A stretch of DNA of 64,000 nt from an uncultured Thermoleophilia bacterium (GCA_903927755.1 CAIYOD010000032.1:66391-130390), one strand, 5' to 3'; numbered from the stretch's first letter, positions 1 through 13,497 are shown. Numbers and translations: made by a program. The notes: generated by a model from the sequence alone, not told the origin.

Positions 1-1691
1 CCGCCTTTCCTGGGGCCGTGCAGATACTCGAGTGCGTCGTCGGGCCGACGACGGCGAAGCAGATCCAATGCGCTGAGGGCAAGCCACAGGCGATGGCATG
101 TCTCCTCGTCGCTGAGGTCCCGACCCATGGTCTGCTCCAGGCGCGCCAGGCGGTGGTAGACGGACCGCCGTTCGATGGACAAGCGGCGCGCCGCTTCGCT
201 CTTCCGGCCACCGCATTCGATGAACGCTCGCAGAGTGGGGAGCAGGGGGGACTTTCCGCGCACATCGTGCTCCAGAAGCGGGCCCAGCTCCGACTCGACG
301 TAGCGTGCCAGCTCGGGACCTTCCGCGAGCCGCAGCAGCAGGTGGCTCGGCCCCAGGCTGTCGAAGTGCGTGACCAGGGGTCCCTCGCCGGAGGCCGCGT
401 GGAAGTCGGCGGCCTCGTACGCGTTCCTCAGGGCTTTGAGGAGTGAGTGTGGTGAGGTCTGCCCGCTCACACCAGCTCTCGGTCTTAGGTCGTCGTAGCG
501 TCGGGCAACGCGCGAGACCGCCTTCGTCCCGATCTCGTCGAGCATCTGCTCGAGGTCCCGGCGCGGATCGACCCCGACGATCGCGACGACCCGATCGCCG
601 TCGAGGCCGCACAGGCCGGCGCAGCCGCTGTCGCGTACGGCCTCACGGACGTCTGACAGGATCGACGCCCGCACGGCTTGGCGCTCGTGCTCCTCGAGCC
701 CTTGGCGTGCCGCTCTGCTCGCGAGGCCGTGTGGAATGACCACGAGGACAGCAAGGGTCTTGACGTCAAGCTCCACCCTGCACGTCGAGCATCGCCGGTA
801 GAACTCCGCCGGTTCCTGCAGCCGGCCGCCGAGGACATCCGCGATCAGGGCGCTGCACGCATGGTCGGCAAGGTGTCTGGCCTCGGAGCGGCCGAGCAGC
901 GTGAGCGCCACAGCAGTGGCCGCGCGATCCACCGTCAGATGGTCGATCTCGTTGAATGGGTGGAGGACCGCCAGCACGTGGAGGCGCCCCACCAGATCAC
1001 CGCGCACCACGATGTCCGCCCACAGGCATTCCGGTGACGATGGGGCGAGCTGGACCTCTCCGTCAGACGAGCGGCCGTGGCCTTCGCGCGAATGCAGCTC
1101 CCATGTCTGCAGAACGTCATCAACGGAGGCTGCGTGTGCGGCGTACTCGACGATCTGGTGCGCAGGATCCTCGAGAACCACCGGGTTCTCGACTGTCGCG
1201 GCGAGTCGCTCGAGGATGAGCGGAAGGTCGCCTCCCCCGGTGACCAGGCGGGTGAAGTCTCGGGCGATCATCTCCGCCTGCTCAATCAGCTGGAACTGCT
1301 CGCCGATGATCAGGCTGTGGACTTGCTCTGTGAGGTGGATCGCTCCTATGCGGCGACGGAGCACGATCAGCGGCAGGCCTTGAGCCTTGGCCTCTGCGAT
1401 CATCCCGCGCGGCACCTCTGGGAAGTCCTCCCCGAGGCGGATCATCAGGCCAGCCACGTTGACGCCCGCCAGATCGCGCACGTACCGGCGCTGCATGCGA
1501 GGGTGGCGCGCAAGCTCCATCCCGGTCATGACGAGAAGCTCCCCCCCTTTGAGGAAGGGGGCGATATCCAGCCGCTCGGAGATGCCTACCCACCGGATAG
1601 CGCGCTCGAGGCTCTCCTGGCCGGCGAGTACGACAGCGTCGCCTTCGCGGACGTCCGGGAGAGCGAGAAGGTCGACGACCTTGAACGTCAT
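1..1691 (-). CDS. PucR-family transcriptional regulator (C-terminus cut by window edge)
   Basis: This minus-strand frame was read directly from the bases because it leaves the left edge without a stop; 563 residues are visible. The start is ATG at 1691 (MTFKVVDLLALPDVREGDAV), two codons after an in-frame TAG. The N-terminal 120 or so residues look like the PucR domain (FLKGGELLVMTGMELARHP), the middle looks like the GGDEF-like domain of this family, and the last 100 residues hold the PucR-type helix-turn-helix (SEAARRLSIERRSVYHRLAR). Family members sense small nitrogen compounds and control neighbouring catabolic genes. It diverges from the dehydrogenase at 1801, and a perfect inverted repeat lies between them, so it probably controls that run and its own gene. 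The effector is not evident. Family assignment is confident; target and ligand are inference. Confidence 0.88.
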   Translation of the reverse strand, partial: MTFKVVDLLALPDVREGDAVVLAGQESLERAIRWVGISERLDIAPFLKGGELLVMTGMELARHPRMQRRYVRDLAGVNVAGLMIRLGEDFPEVPRGMIAEAKAQGLPLIVLRRRIGAIHLTEQVHSLIIGEQFQLIEQAEMIARDFTRLVTGGGDLPLILERLAATVENPVVLEDPAHQIVEYAAHAASVDDVLQTWELHSREGHGRSSDGEVQLAPSSPECLWADIVVRGDLVGRLHVLAVLHPFNEIDHLTVDRAATAVALTLLGRSEARHLADHACSALIADVLGGRLQEPAEFYRRCSTCRVELDVKTLAVLVVIPHGLASRAARQGLEEHERQAVRASILSDVREAVRDSGCAGLCGLDGDRVVAIVGVDPRRDLEQMLDEIGTKAVSRVARRYDDLRPRAGVSGQTSPHSLLKALRNAYEAADFHAASGEGPLVTHFDSLGPSHLLLRLAEGPELARYVESELGPLLEHDVRGKSPLLPTLRAFIECGGRKSEAARRLSIERRSVYHRLARLEQTMGRDLSDEETCHRLWLALSALDLLRRRRPDDALEYLHGPRKG

Positions 1692-1737
1692 TGGCTACAC
1701 AGTGTGAGAGAGGAAGCGAGGGTTCGCGTCATGGTCT

Positions 1738-1771
1738 GTGCATTGTACTGCACTATTGCCGTGACTAACAT
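1738..1771 (+). promoter_or_regulatory. Candidate promoter with embedded operator palindrome
   Basis: The 16-bp sequence GTGCATTGTACTGCAC (1738-1753) is a perfect inverted repeat, GTGCA and TGCAC around a 6-nt centre. The centre TTGTAC (1743-1748) could be a -35 element and TAACAT (1766-1771), 17 bp further on, a -10 element; each matches the sigma-70 consensus at 4 of 6 bases. It lies midway between the divergent PucR gene and the dehydrogenase start at 1801. Binding by PucR at this site is inference from position and symmetry. Confidence 0.45.
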
Positions 1772-1800
1772 CGGCGAATCCCGAGCCTGATGGAGGGGCA

Positions 1801-2880
1801 ATGAAGCGCATAGCAGTGATTCCCGGAGACGGGGTAGGTCCCGAGGTCGTCCGAGAGTCGGAGAAGGTGCTCCGCATGGTCGGAACGATGGACCCGGCCG
1901 TCGAGCTGGCCTTTGACCACTACGAGTGGGGCACCGACAACTACCTCAGAAGTGGCGAGATGATGCCGGAGGACGCCCTCGATATCCTGCAGCACTACGA
2001 CGCCCTTCTCTTCGGTGCGGTCGGCTCACCGGCCGTCAAAGACCACGTCACCCTCAGGGACCTTCTGCTCAAGATCCGCTTCGGATTCGACCTCTACGTG
2101 AATCTGCGGCCGGTGAAGTTGCTCGACGGCGTCGAGACGCCTCTTCGCAACGCCGAGCAGGCCGATGTCGACATGGTGTTCGTTCGCGAGGGCACCGAGG
2201 GCGAGTACGCGGGTGTCGGTGACCGCATCTACAGAGGGACCTCGCGCGAGGTCGCACTGCAGACGGCGGTCTTCAGCCGGAGGGGCACCGAGCGCGTCAT
2301 TCGGTGGGCCTTCGAGCTCGGCAGGCGCGAGAGCCGCTCGGTGACCAGCGTCAGTAAGGCTAACGCGCTCAACTACTCGGCCGTCCTCTGGGACGAGATC
2401 TTCGACGAGATGGCCCTGGAATACCCGGACGTGCCGGCGCAGAGGCTCCTGGTCGACGCCGCCGCGATGTTCATGGTCATGGAACCCGAGCGGTTCGGCG
2501 TCGTCGTGGCCTCGAACCTGTTCGCCGACATCCTCACCGACCTCGGCGCCGCGATCATGGGGGGGATGGGCCTGGCCCCGAGCGCCGGCCTCAATCCGGA
2601 GCGAGTCTACCCCTCCATGTTCGAGCCGATCCACGGCTCGGCGCCCGAGATCGCCGGCAGGGGGGAGGCGAATCCGATCGGCTCGATCTGGAGCGCCGCC
2701 CAGATGCTCGACCATCTCGGGTTTTCAGCATGGAGCGCGGAGATCCTGCGGTCCATCAATGAGGTCCTCAGAGCGGGCGTTGTCCGCACTCCGGACCTGG
2801 GCGGCACGTCGTCGACCGTAGAGATGGGAGACGCCATCGCTGCTGCGCTCACGCAGCCGAAGGTGGCGACTCCAGCGTGA
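1801..2880 (+). CDS. Tartrate/D-malate-type decarboxylating dehydrogenase (IDH/IPMDH superfamily)
   Basis: The 359-residue protein has the full isocitrate/isopropylmalate dehydrogenase fold. IPGDGVGPEV is at the N-terminus, the substrate loop VREGTEGEYAG is near residue 128, and the catalytic Lys is in SVSKANALNYS. The metal-binding Asp is in SNLFADILTDLGA and the NAD loop is HGSAPEIAGRGEANPIGSIW. Pattern and length resemble D-malate and tartrate dehydrogenases (DmlA/TtuC) more than LeuB. Such enzymes oxidise and decarboxylate a 2-hydroxy acid to a 2-keto acid with NAD. GGAGGGG lies just upstream of the ATG. It sits alone 183 bp before the transporter operon and diverges from the PucR regulator. 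LeuB or isocitrate dehydrogenase activity cannot be excluded from sequence, but no leu genes are nearby. Confidence 0.8.
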   Translation: MKRIAVIPGDGVGPEVVRESEKVLRMVGTMDPAVELAFDHYEWGTDNYLRSGEMMPEDALDILQHYDALLFGAVGSPAVKDHVTLRDLLLKIRFGFDLYVNLRPVKLLDGVETPLRNAEQADVDMVFVREGTEGEYAGVGDRIYRGTSREVALQTAVFSRRGTERVIRWAFELGRRESRSVTSVSKANALNYSAVLWDEIFDEMALEYPDVPAQRLLVDAAAMFMVMEPERFGVVVASNLFADILTDLGAAIMGGMGLAPSAGLNPERVYPSMFEPIHGSAPEIAGRGEANPIGSIWSAAQMLDHLGFSAWSAEILRSINEVLRAGVVRTPDLGGTSSTVEMGDAIAAALTQPKVATPA

Positions 2881-3063
2881 CTCGCGTGCTCCAGGTCGAT
2901 CTTCAGTTCGCAATCTCCCGCACGTGCCCGATACTCGACGCCACGGAAGCTCGCGGCGGTCGAGTCGGGTGCGGATCTGCGCCACCCACACGCGCCGACA
3001 TCGGAGGCGCATCGTAGTCGTCGGATAGCGCTCGCCTACCACGAATCGTCAGGGGGAAGAGAC

Positions 3064-4773
3064 ATGAAGCAGAGAGTGGCCAAGAGAGCGGGGGGGTGGG
3101 GCAGCCGGGTGATCGCGGCGTTGCTGCTCACGGCAGCCGTGATTATTGTCGCCGGTTGCGGAGGCACCTCGGGGACATCCTCATCCGGCGGCAGTGACAG
3201 CTCCGCGCAGCCAGTGTTCCGCCTGGGCGTGCAGAGCGGCACCATTCAAACGCTCAACCCGTTCATGGGCAGCTACACGTCCGATCAAGTCGCCACGAAC
3301 ATGCAGTATCCGCTGCTCATCCAGTACTCCCAGGACCTCGAGGTGCAGCCGGACCTGGCGGAGTCATGGACGACCAGTCCGGACGGTAAGACCTGGACGT
3401 TCAAGCTCAAGTCGGGCGGCGTATGGACAGACGGGAAGCCGATCACGGCGCAGGATGCCGCCTTCACGATCAATGAGGTGCTCAGGCTCTCGGACGGCGT
3501 CGGGGCGTCGCTCAGCATCTACCTCGTCGGCGTTAAGTCCGCCAAGGCCGTGGATCCGACCACCCTGGACGTCAAGCTGTCGAGTCCCCAGGCTGCGTTC
3601 CTCTCCAACCTCCAAGGGTTGCCGGTCCTCCCCGAGCACGTCTGGGCGCCCCTGACGGCGGGAAACGGCGGCAAGGTCAAGACGTTCACGGGCGACCCGA
3701 GCAAGGGTCCCTTGGTGGTCGCCGGTCCGTTCGTCGTGCAGAAGTGGGAGACGAACGGCACGACTATCTTCAAGCGAGTCGACACGTACTATGGTCCGAA
3801 GTCCCTGATCGACACGTGGGGCTGGCAGGTCTTCTCGAACGCCGACGCCGGGATCCAGGCACTTAAGGCCGGCGACATCGACTGTCTCGCAGGGATCCCC
3901 GCGACCAGTGTCGATGCGCTCGAGGGCGCGCCGGGCATCCAGGTGGAAGGCTTCGGCCAGGGCAAGCTCCTCATCGGCCTGCTCTACAACAAGGGCGTCT
4001 CGGCTCACCCTGAACTCGGCGACCCCAAGGTGCGTGAGGCATTGAACGCTGCCATAAACCGGCAAGCGATCGTCGACTCGGCATTCCGTGGTTTCGGAAA
4101 CGCTGATGGCTCGCTCTTCATGCCCCAGTTCGTGCCTCAGTTCATGACTTCTCCTGTGCCGGTGCCGGCGTTCGACGCCGCCAAGGCGAACCAGATCCTG
4201 GATGACCTGGGTTTCGCAAAGGGAAGCGACGGCATCCGCGTCGCCAACGGCGCCAAGATGTCCTACAAGTTGGCGGCTCTCACTTCGCGCAAGGCGACCT
4301 ATGGGCGTGCTGCGGACGCGATCAGGCAGGACCTTGCCGCGATCGGCGTGGACTTCACGGTCGCCTGGGTCGACGATCCCGCCGGCGCGCTGGTGGGACC
4401 GAAGCAGAACTACGACAACGGCTACCAAGGCTACTTCGGTGGCATCGGCCTCATGCCGGATCCCGACTGGTCGTTGTACGTCTTCGATACGGAGATGCTC
4501 GGCGTCTACAACGTGTTCGGTTACTCGAATCCGGCGTACGACAAGCTGTACACTGCCCAGGCGACCGAGATGGATGCCGACAAACGCAAGGCGCTCATCG
4601 ACCAGGCCATCGGCATCCTGCAGAAGGACCAGGTCGAGATCGGGGTGCTTTCCCAACCCACGATCGTGGCCTGGAACAGTCGCTGGCAGAACATCCCGGA
4701 CGCGGCGTACATCGGCGGTTGGCTCGGCTATCTGAACCAGGATCAGCTCAGCAGGATCTCGTACCAGAAGTAG
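3064..4773 (+). CDS. Oligopeptide/dipeptide ABC transporter substrate-binding lipoprotein (SBP family 5)
   Basis: The 569-residue protein begins with a basic N-terminus, a hydrophobic stretch and the lipobox VAGC, so it should be a lipid-anchored extracellular protein. A Gly/Ser/Thr-rich linker follows. The mature part has family-5 features such as LAESWTTSPDGKTWTFKLK near residue 100 and VREALNAAINRQAIV near residue 325. GGGGGAAG precedes the ATG. It captures the substrate for the permeases and ATPases encoded directly downstream (4819-8688). Family 5 binds peptides, nickel, opines or other cationic compounds. The downstream peptidases and agmatine enzymes favour a peptide or guanidino-type ligand, but that is inference. 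Confidence 0.9.
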   Translation: MKQRVAKRAGGWGSRVIAALLLTAAVIIVAGCGGTSGTSSSGGSDSSAQPVFRLGVQSGTIQTLNPFMGSYTSDQVATNMQYPLLIQYSQDLEVQPDLAESWTTSPDGKTWTFKLKSGGVWTDGKPITAQDAAFTINEVLRLSDGVGASLSIYLVGVKSAKAVDPTTLDVKLSSPQAAFLSNLQGLPVLPEHVWAPLTAGNGGKVKTFTGDPSKGPLVVAGPFVVQKWETNGTTIFKRVDTYYGPKSLIDTWGWQVFSNADAGIQALKAGDIDCLAGIPATSVDALEGAPGIQVEGFGQGKLLIGLLYNKGVSAHPELGDPKVREALNAAINRQAIVDSAFRGFGNADGSLFMPQFVPQFMTSPVPVPAFDAAKANQILDDLGFAKGSDGIRVANGAKMSYKLAALTSRKATYGRAADAIRQDLAAIGVDFTVAWVDDPAGALVGPKQNYDNGYQGYFGGIGLMPDPDWSLYVFDTEMLGVYNVFGYSNPAYDKLYTAQATEMDADKRKALIDQAIGILQKDQVEIGVLSQPTIVAWNSRWQNIPDAAYIGGWLGYLNQDQLSRISYQK

Positions 4774-4818
4774 CAGGGAGCCGACCTCGACAATGCCGGC
4801 ACTCACTGTGAAGCAATC

Positions 4819-5784
4819 GTGAGCAAGCGCCAACGCTTCATCCTTCGCCGGGCAGGGACTGCGGTGGTCATCGCCCTGGTGGCCACCCTGTTCAGCTTCG
4901 TGCTGTTCCGGACCCTGCCCGGCGATGCCGTGACCAACATCGCCCAATCGCCGCGGATCACGCCGGAGGTCCAGGCGGCGCTGCGTCACAACTTCGGCCT
5001 CGACAGGCCGTTGTGGACCCAATACGCGCTTTACATGCGCGAGCTCGCTAGGGGCAACCTCGGAGTGTCGTTCACCGATGCACAACCCGTCAGCGGCAAG
5101 ATCATCCAGGCCGCTAAGAACACGATCCCCATGGCTTTGCTCGGCACGATGATGGGGATAATCGTCGGCACGATCATCGGCGTCAATGCCGCCTACAGGC
5201 AGGGCAGTGCCCGCGACCGCGTGATCACCGGCTCGGCCATGATTCTGTACTCTCTTCCCGTCCAGTGGATCGGCCTCTTGATGCTCGTCTGGTTCGCGGG
5301 TGTGCTCCCGACGTCCGGCATGAGTGACCCCTATCTCATCGACGCCGGCTTCTGGGCCACCGCGGAGGACCGACTGCTGCACATAATCCTGCCGGCGACC
5401 TGCGTTGCTTTGCTGCTCTTCGGCGCATTCGCCCTCGTCGTCCGGTCTTCGCAGCTCGAGGCTCTGTCTGACGACCACGTCTTGACGGCGCGCGCCAAGG
5501 GCTACGGGAACCGCCGCGTCGTCTGGCGCGAAGCGTTTCGCTCAGCGATGTTGCCCCTCGTTTCGCTCTCTACGCTCACGCTCGGCTTCCTGATAGGCGG
5601 TGGCATCCTTGTCGAGACGGTGTTCGGGTGGCCGGGAGTCGGCCGGCTCACCGTTCAGGCGGTCGGGGCTCGAGATTATCCCCTGCTCCAGGGGCTCTTC
5701 CTGGTGATCACCCTCTCTGTCGTGGCCTTCAACTTCCTCGGCGATGTCCTGCACGCCGTCCTCGACCCGAGGGTTGCGGAGTGA
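4819..5784 (+). CDS. ABC transporter permease, DppB/OppB type
   Basis: The 321-residue inner-membrane protein starts at a GTG 45 bp after the binding-protein gene. It opens with a transmembrane helix followed by the DppB hallmark FRTLPGDAV, and has about six transmembrane segments. The cytoplasmic coupling motif for the ATPase (VLTARAKGYGNRRVVWREAF) lies near residue 225 and GWPGVGRL near residue 270. It pairs with the permease that begins inside its last codons (5781). The two should form the membrane channel of the peptide importer encoded at 3064-8688. Family assignment is firm; substrate is unknown. Confidence 0.92.
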   Translation: MSKRQRFILRRAGTAVVIALVATLFSFVLFRTLPGDAVTNIAQSPRITPEVQAALRHNFGLDRPLWTQYALYMRELARGNLGVSFTDAQPVSGKIIQAAKNTIPMALLGTMMGIIVGTIIGVNAAYRQGSARDRVITGSAMILYSLPVQWIGLLMLVWFAGVLPTSGMSDPYLIDAGFWATAEDRLLHIILPATCVALLLFGAFALVVRSSQLEALSDDHVLTARAKGYGNRRVVWREAFRSAMLPLVSLSTLTLGFLIGGGILVETVFGWPGVGRLTVQAVGARDYPLLQGLFLVITLSVVAFNFLGDVLHAVLDPRVAE

Positions 5785-6668
5785 GCCTCTTCCGCCGCGT
5801 GCTGCACAAGCCGACGGTCGTGGCCGGGGCCGCGATCATCATCCTGTTCGCCTTTGTCGCCGTGTTCGCGCCGGTCCTCGAGCCCTATTCTCCGTACGTG
5901 CCCAGCGGGCCGACGTTCGCGCCGCCTTCAAGGTCCCATCTCCTGGGCACCGATGACGCCGGCGTCGACATGCTCAGTCTGGTGATTGCCGGGACCCAGA
6001 ACTCGATGATGGTGGGGTTCGCAGCCGCGGCGGTCGCGGTCATCATCGGCGGCGCGCTCGGGATCGTCTCGGGGTATCGGGGCGGCTGGGGCGAGACGGC
6101 CGTCGTCGGAGTCACGGACTTCTTCCTCGTGATCCCGGCCCTGCCGCTGATGATCGTGCTGGCGGCTCTGTTCGGCCAGACCATCTTCCAGATCGTCATC
6201 ATCATCGCGCTGCTTGCGTGGATGAACGTGACGTACGTGGTGCGCGCCCAGGTGCACACGCTCAGAGAGCGTGGCTTTGTGGCGCGGGCGCGCAGCCTCG
6301 GCGCCGGTGACATGTACATCATCCGGCGCCACATCCTCCCCCCTGTGGCGCCACTGCTGGTCGCTCAGACCGTGCTTACGGTCGCGACCGCGGTGTTCGC
6401 CGAGGCTGCGCTTGCCTTCATCGGGCTGGGCGACCCGCGCCGGATCTCTTGGGGCGTCATCATCCAGAACGCGTTTGACCGCACCGCTGTGTCCGCCGGC
6501 GCCTGGTGGGCGATCGTCCCCCCAGGCGTGTGCATCGCCCTGCTCGTGCTTGGCTGCTTCCTGGTCGGTCAGGGCATCGAAGAGGCCATGAATCCAAGGC
6601 TCGGCAGCGCCCATGTCTCGCCGCGTTCGTTCCGCTTGAGGCGGCCGACGCCGGAGGACGTCCAGTGA
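5781..6668 (+). CDS. ABC transporter permease, DppC/OppC type
   Basis: The start is the GTG at 5781, which overlaps the TGA of the upstream permease by 4 nt, giving 295 residues (MSLFRRVLHKPTVVAGAAI). The reading frame is open further upstream, but homology begins here. The N-terminal transmembrane helix is followed by the DppC signature HLLGTDDAGVDML, then about five more membrane segments. The ATPase-coupling loop RARSLGAGDMYIIRRHILPP lies near residue 175. It is the second channel subunit of the importer. The GTGA overlap with both neighbours indicates translational coupling. Confidence 0.92.
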   Translation: MSLFRRVLHKPTVVAGAAIIILFAFVAVFAPVLEPYSPYVPSGPTFAPPSRSHLLGTDDAGVDMLSLVIAGTQNSMMVGFAAAAVAVIIGGALGIVSGYRGGWGETAVVGVTDFFLVIPALPLMIVLAALFGQTIFQIVIIIALLAWMNVTYVVRAQVHTLRERGFVARARSLGAGDMYIIRRHILPPVAPLLVAQTVLTVATAVFAEAALAFIGLGDPRRISWGVIIQNAFDRTAVSAGAWWAIVPPGVCIALLVLGCFLVGQGIEEAMNPRLGSAHVSPRSFRLRRPTPEDVQ

Positions 6669-7621
6669 GCGTGCTCGAGATGCGGGATCTGCACGTCTGG
6701 TTCGACGCACCCGACGGGGCCTCGGCGCACGCCGTGCGCGGCGTGGACCTTGCCGTGAGTGTTGGCGAGCGCGTGGGCGTGCTCGGCGAGTCGGGCTGCG
6801 GCAAGACTACGGCGATCCTCGCCGCTATGGGTCTCTTGCCCTCGTTCGCGAGCGTCGGCGGCAGCGTGCACATCGACGGCGTCGACGTACTCGCAGGCGG
6901 GGAGAAGAGCGCCCGTTCGGTGCGCTGGACGCACGCCGCCATGATCTTCCAGGGTGCGATGAGCGCCATGAACCCGGTGCACCGTATCGGCAAGCAGATC
7001 GCCGACCCGATGGTCTTCCACAAGCAGTGCACTCCTTCCACCGCGCGCGAGCGCACCCGCAAGGTGCTCGAGCTCGTGGGTCTTCCGGCGAGCGTCGCCC
7101 AACGCTATCCACACGAGCTTTCTGGAGGCATGCGCCAGCGTGCCGGGATCGCCATGGCGGTCGCTTGTGAGCCTAAGGTGCTGTTCGCCGACGAGCCTAC
7201 GACAGCTCTCGACGTGGTGGTGCAGGCGCAGATCGGTGATCTCCTCAGCGAGCTGACCCAGCGCCTTGGGCTCGCTCTCGTCATGGTGACTCACGACATC
7301 GGCATGATCGCCGAGACCACCGAGCGCGCGGTGGTCATGTACGCCGGGGTCATCGTGGAGGACGGCCGCACATTCGACGTGCTCACGGCTCCGCGTCATC
7401 CGTACACGCGATTGCTCCTCGAAGCCACGCCGGTGGTGAACCGGGATCGCCCTCTGGTCTCCATCCCAGGGACGCCGCCACGCCTCGATGAGGCGATTCG
7501 CGGCTGCGCTTTCGCCGCCCGCTGCCCGCAGGCCTTCGAAGCCTGCACCACGCGGCCGACGCTCCTTGGCGAGGCCCACCGCGTGGCCTGCCATGCGGTC
7601 GAGAAGGGGAGGTTCTCGTGA
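6665..7621 (+). CDS. ABC transporter ATP-binding protein, DppD/OppD type
   Basis: The start is the GTG at 6665, overlapping the previous stop by 4 nt; the protein has 318 residues. Walker A is GESGCGKTT near residue 40, the signature is [12 protein letters not shown] near residue 155, Walker B is [12 protein letters not shown], and the switch His is in MVTHDIG. The C-terminal oligopeptide-transporter domain with [13 protein letters not shown] and a cysteine cluster ([15 protein letters not shown]) is complete. It is one of the two ATPases that power the importer encoded upstream. Confidence 0.93.
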   Translation: MSVLEMRDLHVWFDAPDGASAHAVRGVDLAVSVGERVGVLGESGCGKTTAILAAMGLLPSFASVGGSVHIDGVDVLAGGEKSARSVRWTHAAMIFQGAMSAMNPVHRIGKQIADPMVFHKQCTPSTARERTRKVLELVGLPASVAQRYPHELSGGMRQRAGIAMAVACEPKVLFADEPTTALDVVVQAQIGDLLSELTQRLGLALVMVTHDIGMIAETTERAVVMYAGVIVEDGRTFDVLTAPRHPYTRLLLEATPVVNRDRPLVSIPGTPPRLDEAIRGCAFAARCPQAFEACTTRPTLLGEAHRVACHAVEKGRFS

Positions 7622-8688
7622 GCTCGACGGTGCCTTTCCCTGAGAATGGGTCCCGGCACCTGCTCGAGGTCCGTGACCTCGCGGTGCACTTCGCCTTGAA
7701 GCGCTCGCTGCGGGACCGCATGACCCGTCGCAGCGGCAAGATGGCGCTCGCCGTCGACGGCGTCTCGCTTGCGGTCGACTCCGGCGAGCTCCTCGCCCTG
7801 GTCGGCGAGTCAGGCAGCGGCAAGACCACCCTGGCGCTCGCCGCGCTGCGCCTCCTCGACCCGACCGCCGGTAGCGTGCACTTCGAGGGCACCGATGTGA
7901 CCAGGCTCTCGCGTCACCAGATGCGGCCTCTTCGCCGGCGCGCTCAGCTGATCCACCAGGACCCGTACGCCGCCCTCGATGCGCGTCTCCGGATCCGGGA
8001 TTCCGTCGCCGAAGGACTGCGCATTCACGGGGCCACCCAGTCAAGGGAGGAAGAGCGCAGGCTCGTCTACGACGCCCTCGAGAGGGTCGGCCTCACGCCG
8101 GTAGAGGCCTTCGCCGAGCGCTATCCGCATCAGCTCTCCGGTGGTCAGCGACAGCGGGTGGCCATTGCCGGCAGTCTCGTGCTGCAGCCTTCGCTTCTGG
8201 TGGCGGATGAGCCCGTGTCGATGCTCGACGTCTCCGTGCGCGCCGGCATCCTCGATCTGCTGGACCGCCTTCGCCGGGACGACGACGTGGGGATCCTCAT
8301 GATCACCCATGACCTCGCGACGGCGGCGCACGTCTCCGACCGCGTCGCGGTCATGTACCACGGGAATCTCGTAGAACTCGGCGCGGCGCACACCGTGATC
8401 GACAGGCCACAGCATCCTTATACGCAGGCGCTGATCTACGCGGTGCCGCGAGTGCACCGCGAGGAGCAGCGCCAGCGCACGCTGCCAGGAGATCCGCCCG
8501 ACGCTTCTCACGTACCGACCGGCTGCAGGTTCCACCCGCGCTGTGCGATCGCGATCGAGCGCTGCAAGTCGGACGTCCCCCGCCTTCTGCCGGCGACGGA
8601 CGAGACCGGCACCACGGTCGCGTGTCATCTGCGCTCCGTGTCGTCTGACGAGCCCGCACTGGACGCGGGGAACCGCGCGCTTCAGTGA
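7618..8688 (+). CDS. ABC transporter ATP-binding protein, DppF/OppF type
   Basis: The 356-residue protein starts at the GTG at 7618, again a 4-nt overlap. Walker A is GESGSGKTTLALAAL, the signature is LSGGQRQRVAIAGSL, Walker B is LLVADEPVSMLD and the switch His is in MITHDLA. The C-terminal OppF-type domain contains QHPYTQALIYAVP and a cysteine-containing GCRFHPRCAIA motif. It completes the five-gene importer (binding protein, two permeases, two ATPases). It runs directly into the carboxylesterase gene, so transport and hydrolysis are probably expressed together. Confidence 0.93.
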   Translation: MSSTVPFPENGSRHLLEVRDLAVHFALKRSLRDRMTRRSGKMALAVDGVSLAVDSGELLALVGESGSGKTTLALAALRLLDPTAGSVHFEGTDVTRLSRHQMRPLRRRAQLIHQDPYAALDARLRIRDSVAEGLRIHGATQSREEERRLVYDALERVGLTPVEAFAERYPHQLSGGQRQRVAIAGSLVLQPSLLVADEPVSMLDVSVRAGILDLLDRLRRDDDVGILMITHDLATAAHVSDRVAVMYHGNLVELGAAHTVIDRPQHPYTQALIYAVPRVHREEQRQRTLPGDPPDASHVPTGCRFHPRCAIAIERCKSDVPRLLPATDETGTTVACHLRSVSSDEPALDAGNRALQ

Positions 8689-8726
8689 CGCGAGATCGGG
8701 AGGGCCGCGCTGTGGAGGGGCACATC

Positions 8727-12311
<3,585 letters not shown>

Positions 12312-12315
<4 letters not shown>

Positions 12316-13451
12316 GCTTCGGCGTGCCTGAGGAGCGTGTGGAGAGGCGGCGCACGGGGAGCGCCAAGTGGGACCGGTTCCCCGACGACGTCCTGCCGCT
12401 CTGGGTGGCGGACATGGACTTCCCGTCGCCGCCGTCGGTCGTCGCGGCGCTCGAGGGCCGCGCCGCCCACGGCGTCTACGGCTATCAGAGCATCCCCGAG
12501 CCCTTCGTCGACGCTCTTCGAGAGCGTCTGCTGTCGCGCCACGCCTTCGACGTGAGTGACGACTGGCTGGTCTGGCTGCCGGGGGTCGTCAGTGGACTCA
12601 ACCTGGCCTGCGCGGCGTACGCTGATCCCGATGACGAGGTCCTCACCATCGTGCCCGCGTATCCGCCGTTCCTGAGTGCTCCGTCCAACCAGGGTCGGCG
12701 CCTTGTCACGGTACCGGCCCCCGACGTCGACGGCCGCTGCCGGTTGCCGATCGACGACCTTGAGGAGGCGGTCACCGACAGGACACGCCTAGTGCTGCTG
12801 TGCCATCCACACAATCCCTTGGGTCGAGTTTGGGACCACGACGAACTCCGCTCGATCGCGGCGCTCTGTGAAAGAAACGATCTCGTGCTCTGCTCGGACG
12901 AGATCCATTGCGACCTGGTGCTCGACGACGTGGCCCATGAGCCGGTCGCGACGCTCGGGCCAGTCGCCGCCGCCCGAACAGTCACGTTCATGTCGCCGAG
13001 CAAGACCTTCAATCTGCCCGGACTCAACTTCGCGTTCGCGGTGATCCCGGACGAGGCGCTGAGGAGGCGCTTCTGCGCTGCAGCCGAAGGCTTGCTCCCG
13101 CATCCAGGCTGTTTCGCCGTCGCCGCCGCGGAGGCCGCCTACCGGGATGGCGACACATGGCTGAGCGGCGTGCTCGACTACCTCCGGTCGAATCGTGACC
13201 TGATCGAGAGCTTCGTCGCCGAATCAATGCCGGCTGCCCGCATGAACCACGTCGAAGGCACGTACCTGGCCTGGCTCGATGCCCGTGCTGCGGGGCTGGA
13301 CGACCCATGGGATGCCTGTCTGCGAGCCGGCGTCGCGCTTGGCGACGGAGTGAGGTTCGGTGCGCCGGGCTTCCTGCGTCTCAACTTCGCTTGCTCGCGC
13401 TCGACACTCGCGGAGGCGCTGGAACGCCTGCGTCCCGTGCTGAGCGGGTGA
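12312..13451 (+). CDS. MalY/PatB-type PLP-dependent C-S beta-lyase (fold-type I aminotransferase family)
   Basis: The 379-residue protein starts at GTG 12312 with a 4-nt overlap. The N-terminal motif TGSAKWDRFPDDVLPLWVAD is the signature of MalY/PatB cystathionine beta-lyases. The PLP-binding lysine lies in MSPSKTFNLPGLNF near residue 230, and HNPLGRVWDHDEL and CSDEIHCDL match the cofactor-binding regions. The likely reaction is beta-elimination of cystathionine or another cysteine S-conjugate to a thiol, pyruvate and ammonia. Being the sixth coupled gene after the importer, it hints that the imported substrate contains cysteine or a thioether, or that it acts as an aminotransferase. Confidence 0.85.
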
Positions 13452-13497
13452 CGCGCGCAGTCACCTGGACAGAGGAACGACGTGTCGCGCCGACCAC

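Noticed and set aside
2992-3010. Hairpin GCGCC-N9-GGCGC as terminator after the dehydrogenase
   Set aside because: The stem is only 5 bp and has no T-tract. It could occur by chance in this GC-rich sequence.
3364-5478. A 704-codon minus-strand open frame
   Set aside because: It is antisense to the binding protein and permease, is rich in His/Arg/Asp with no domain, and results from high GC content.
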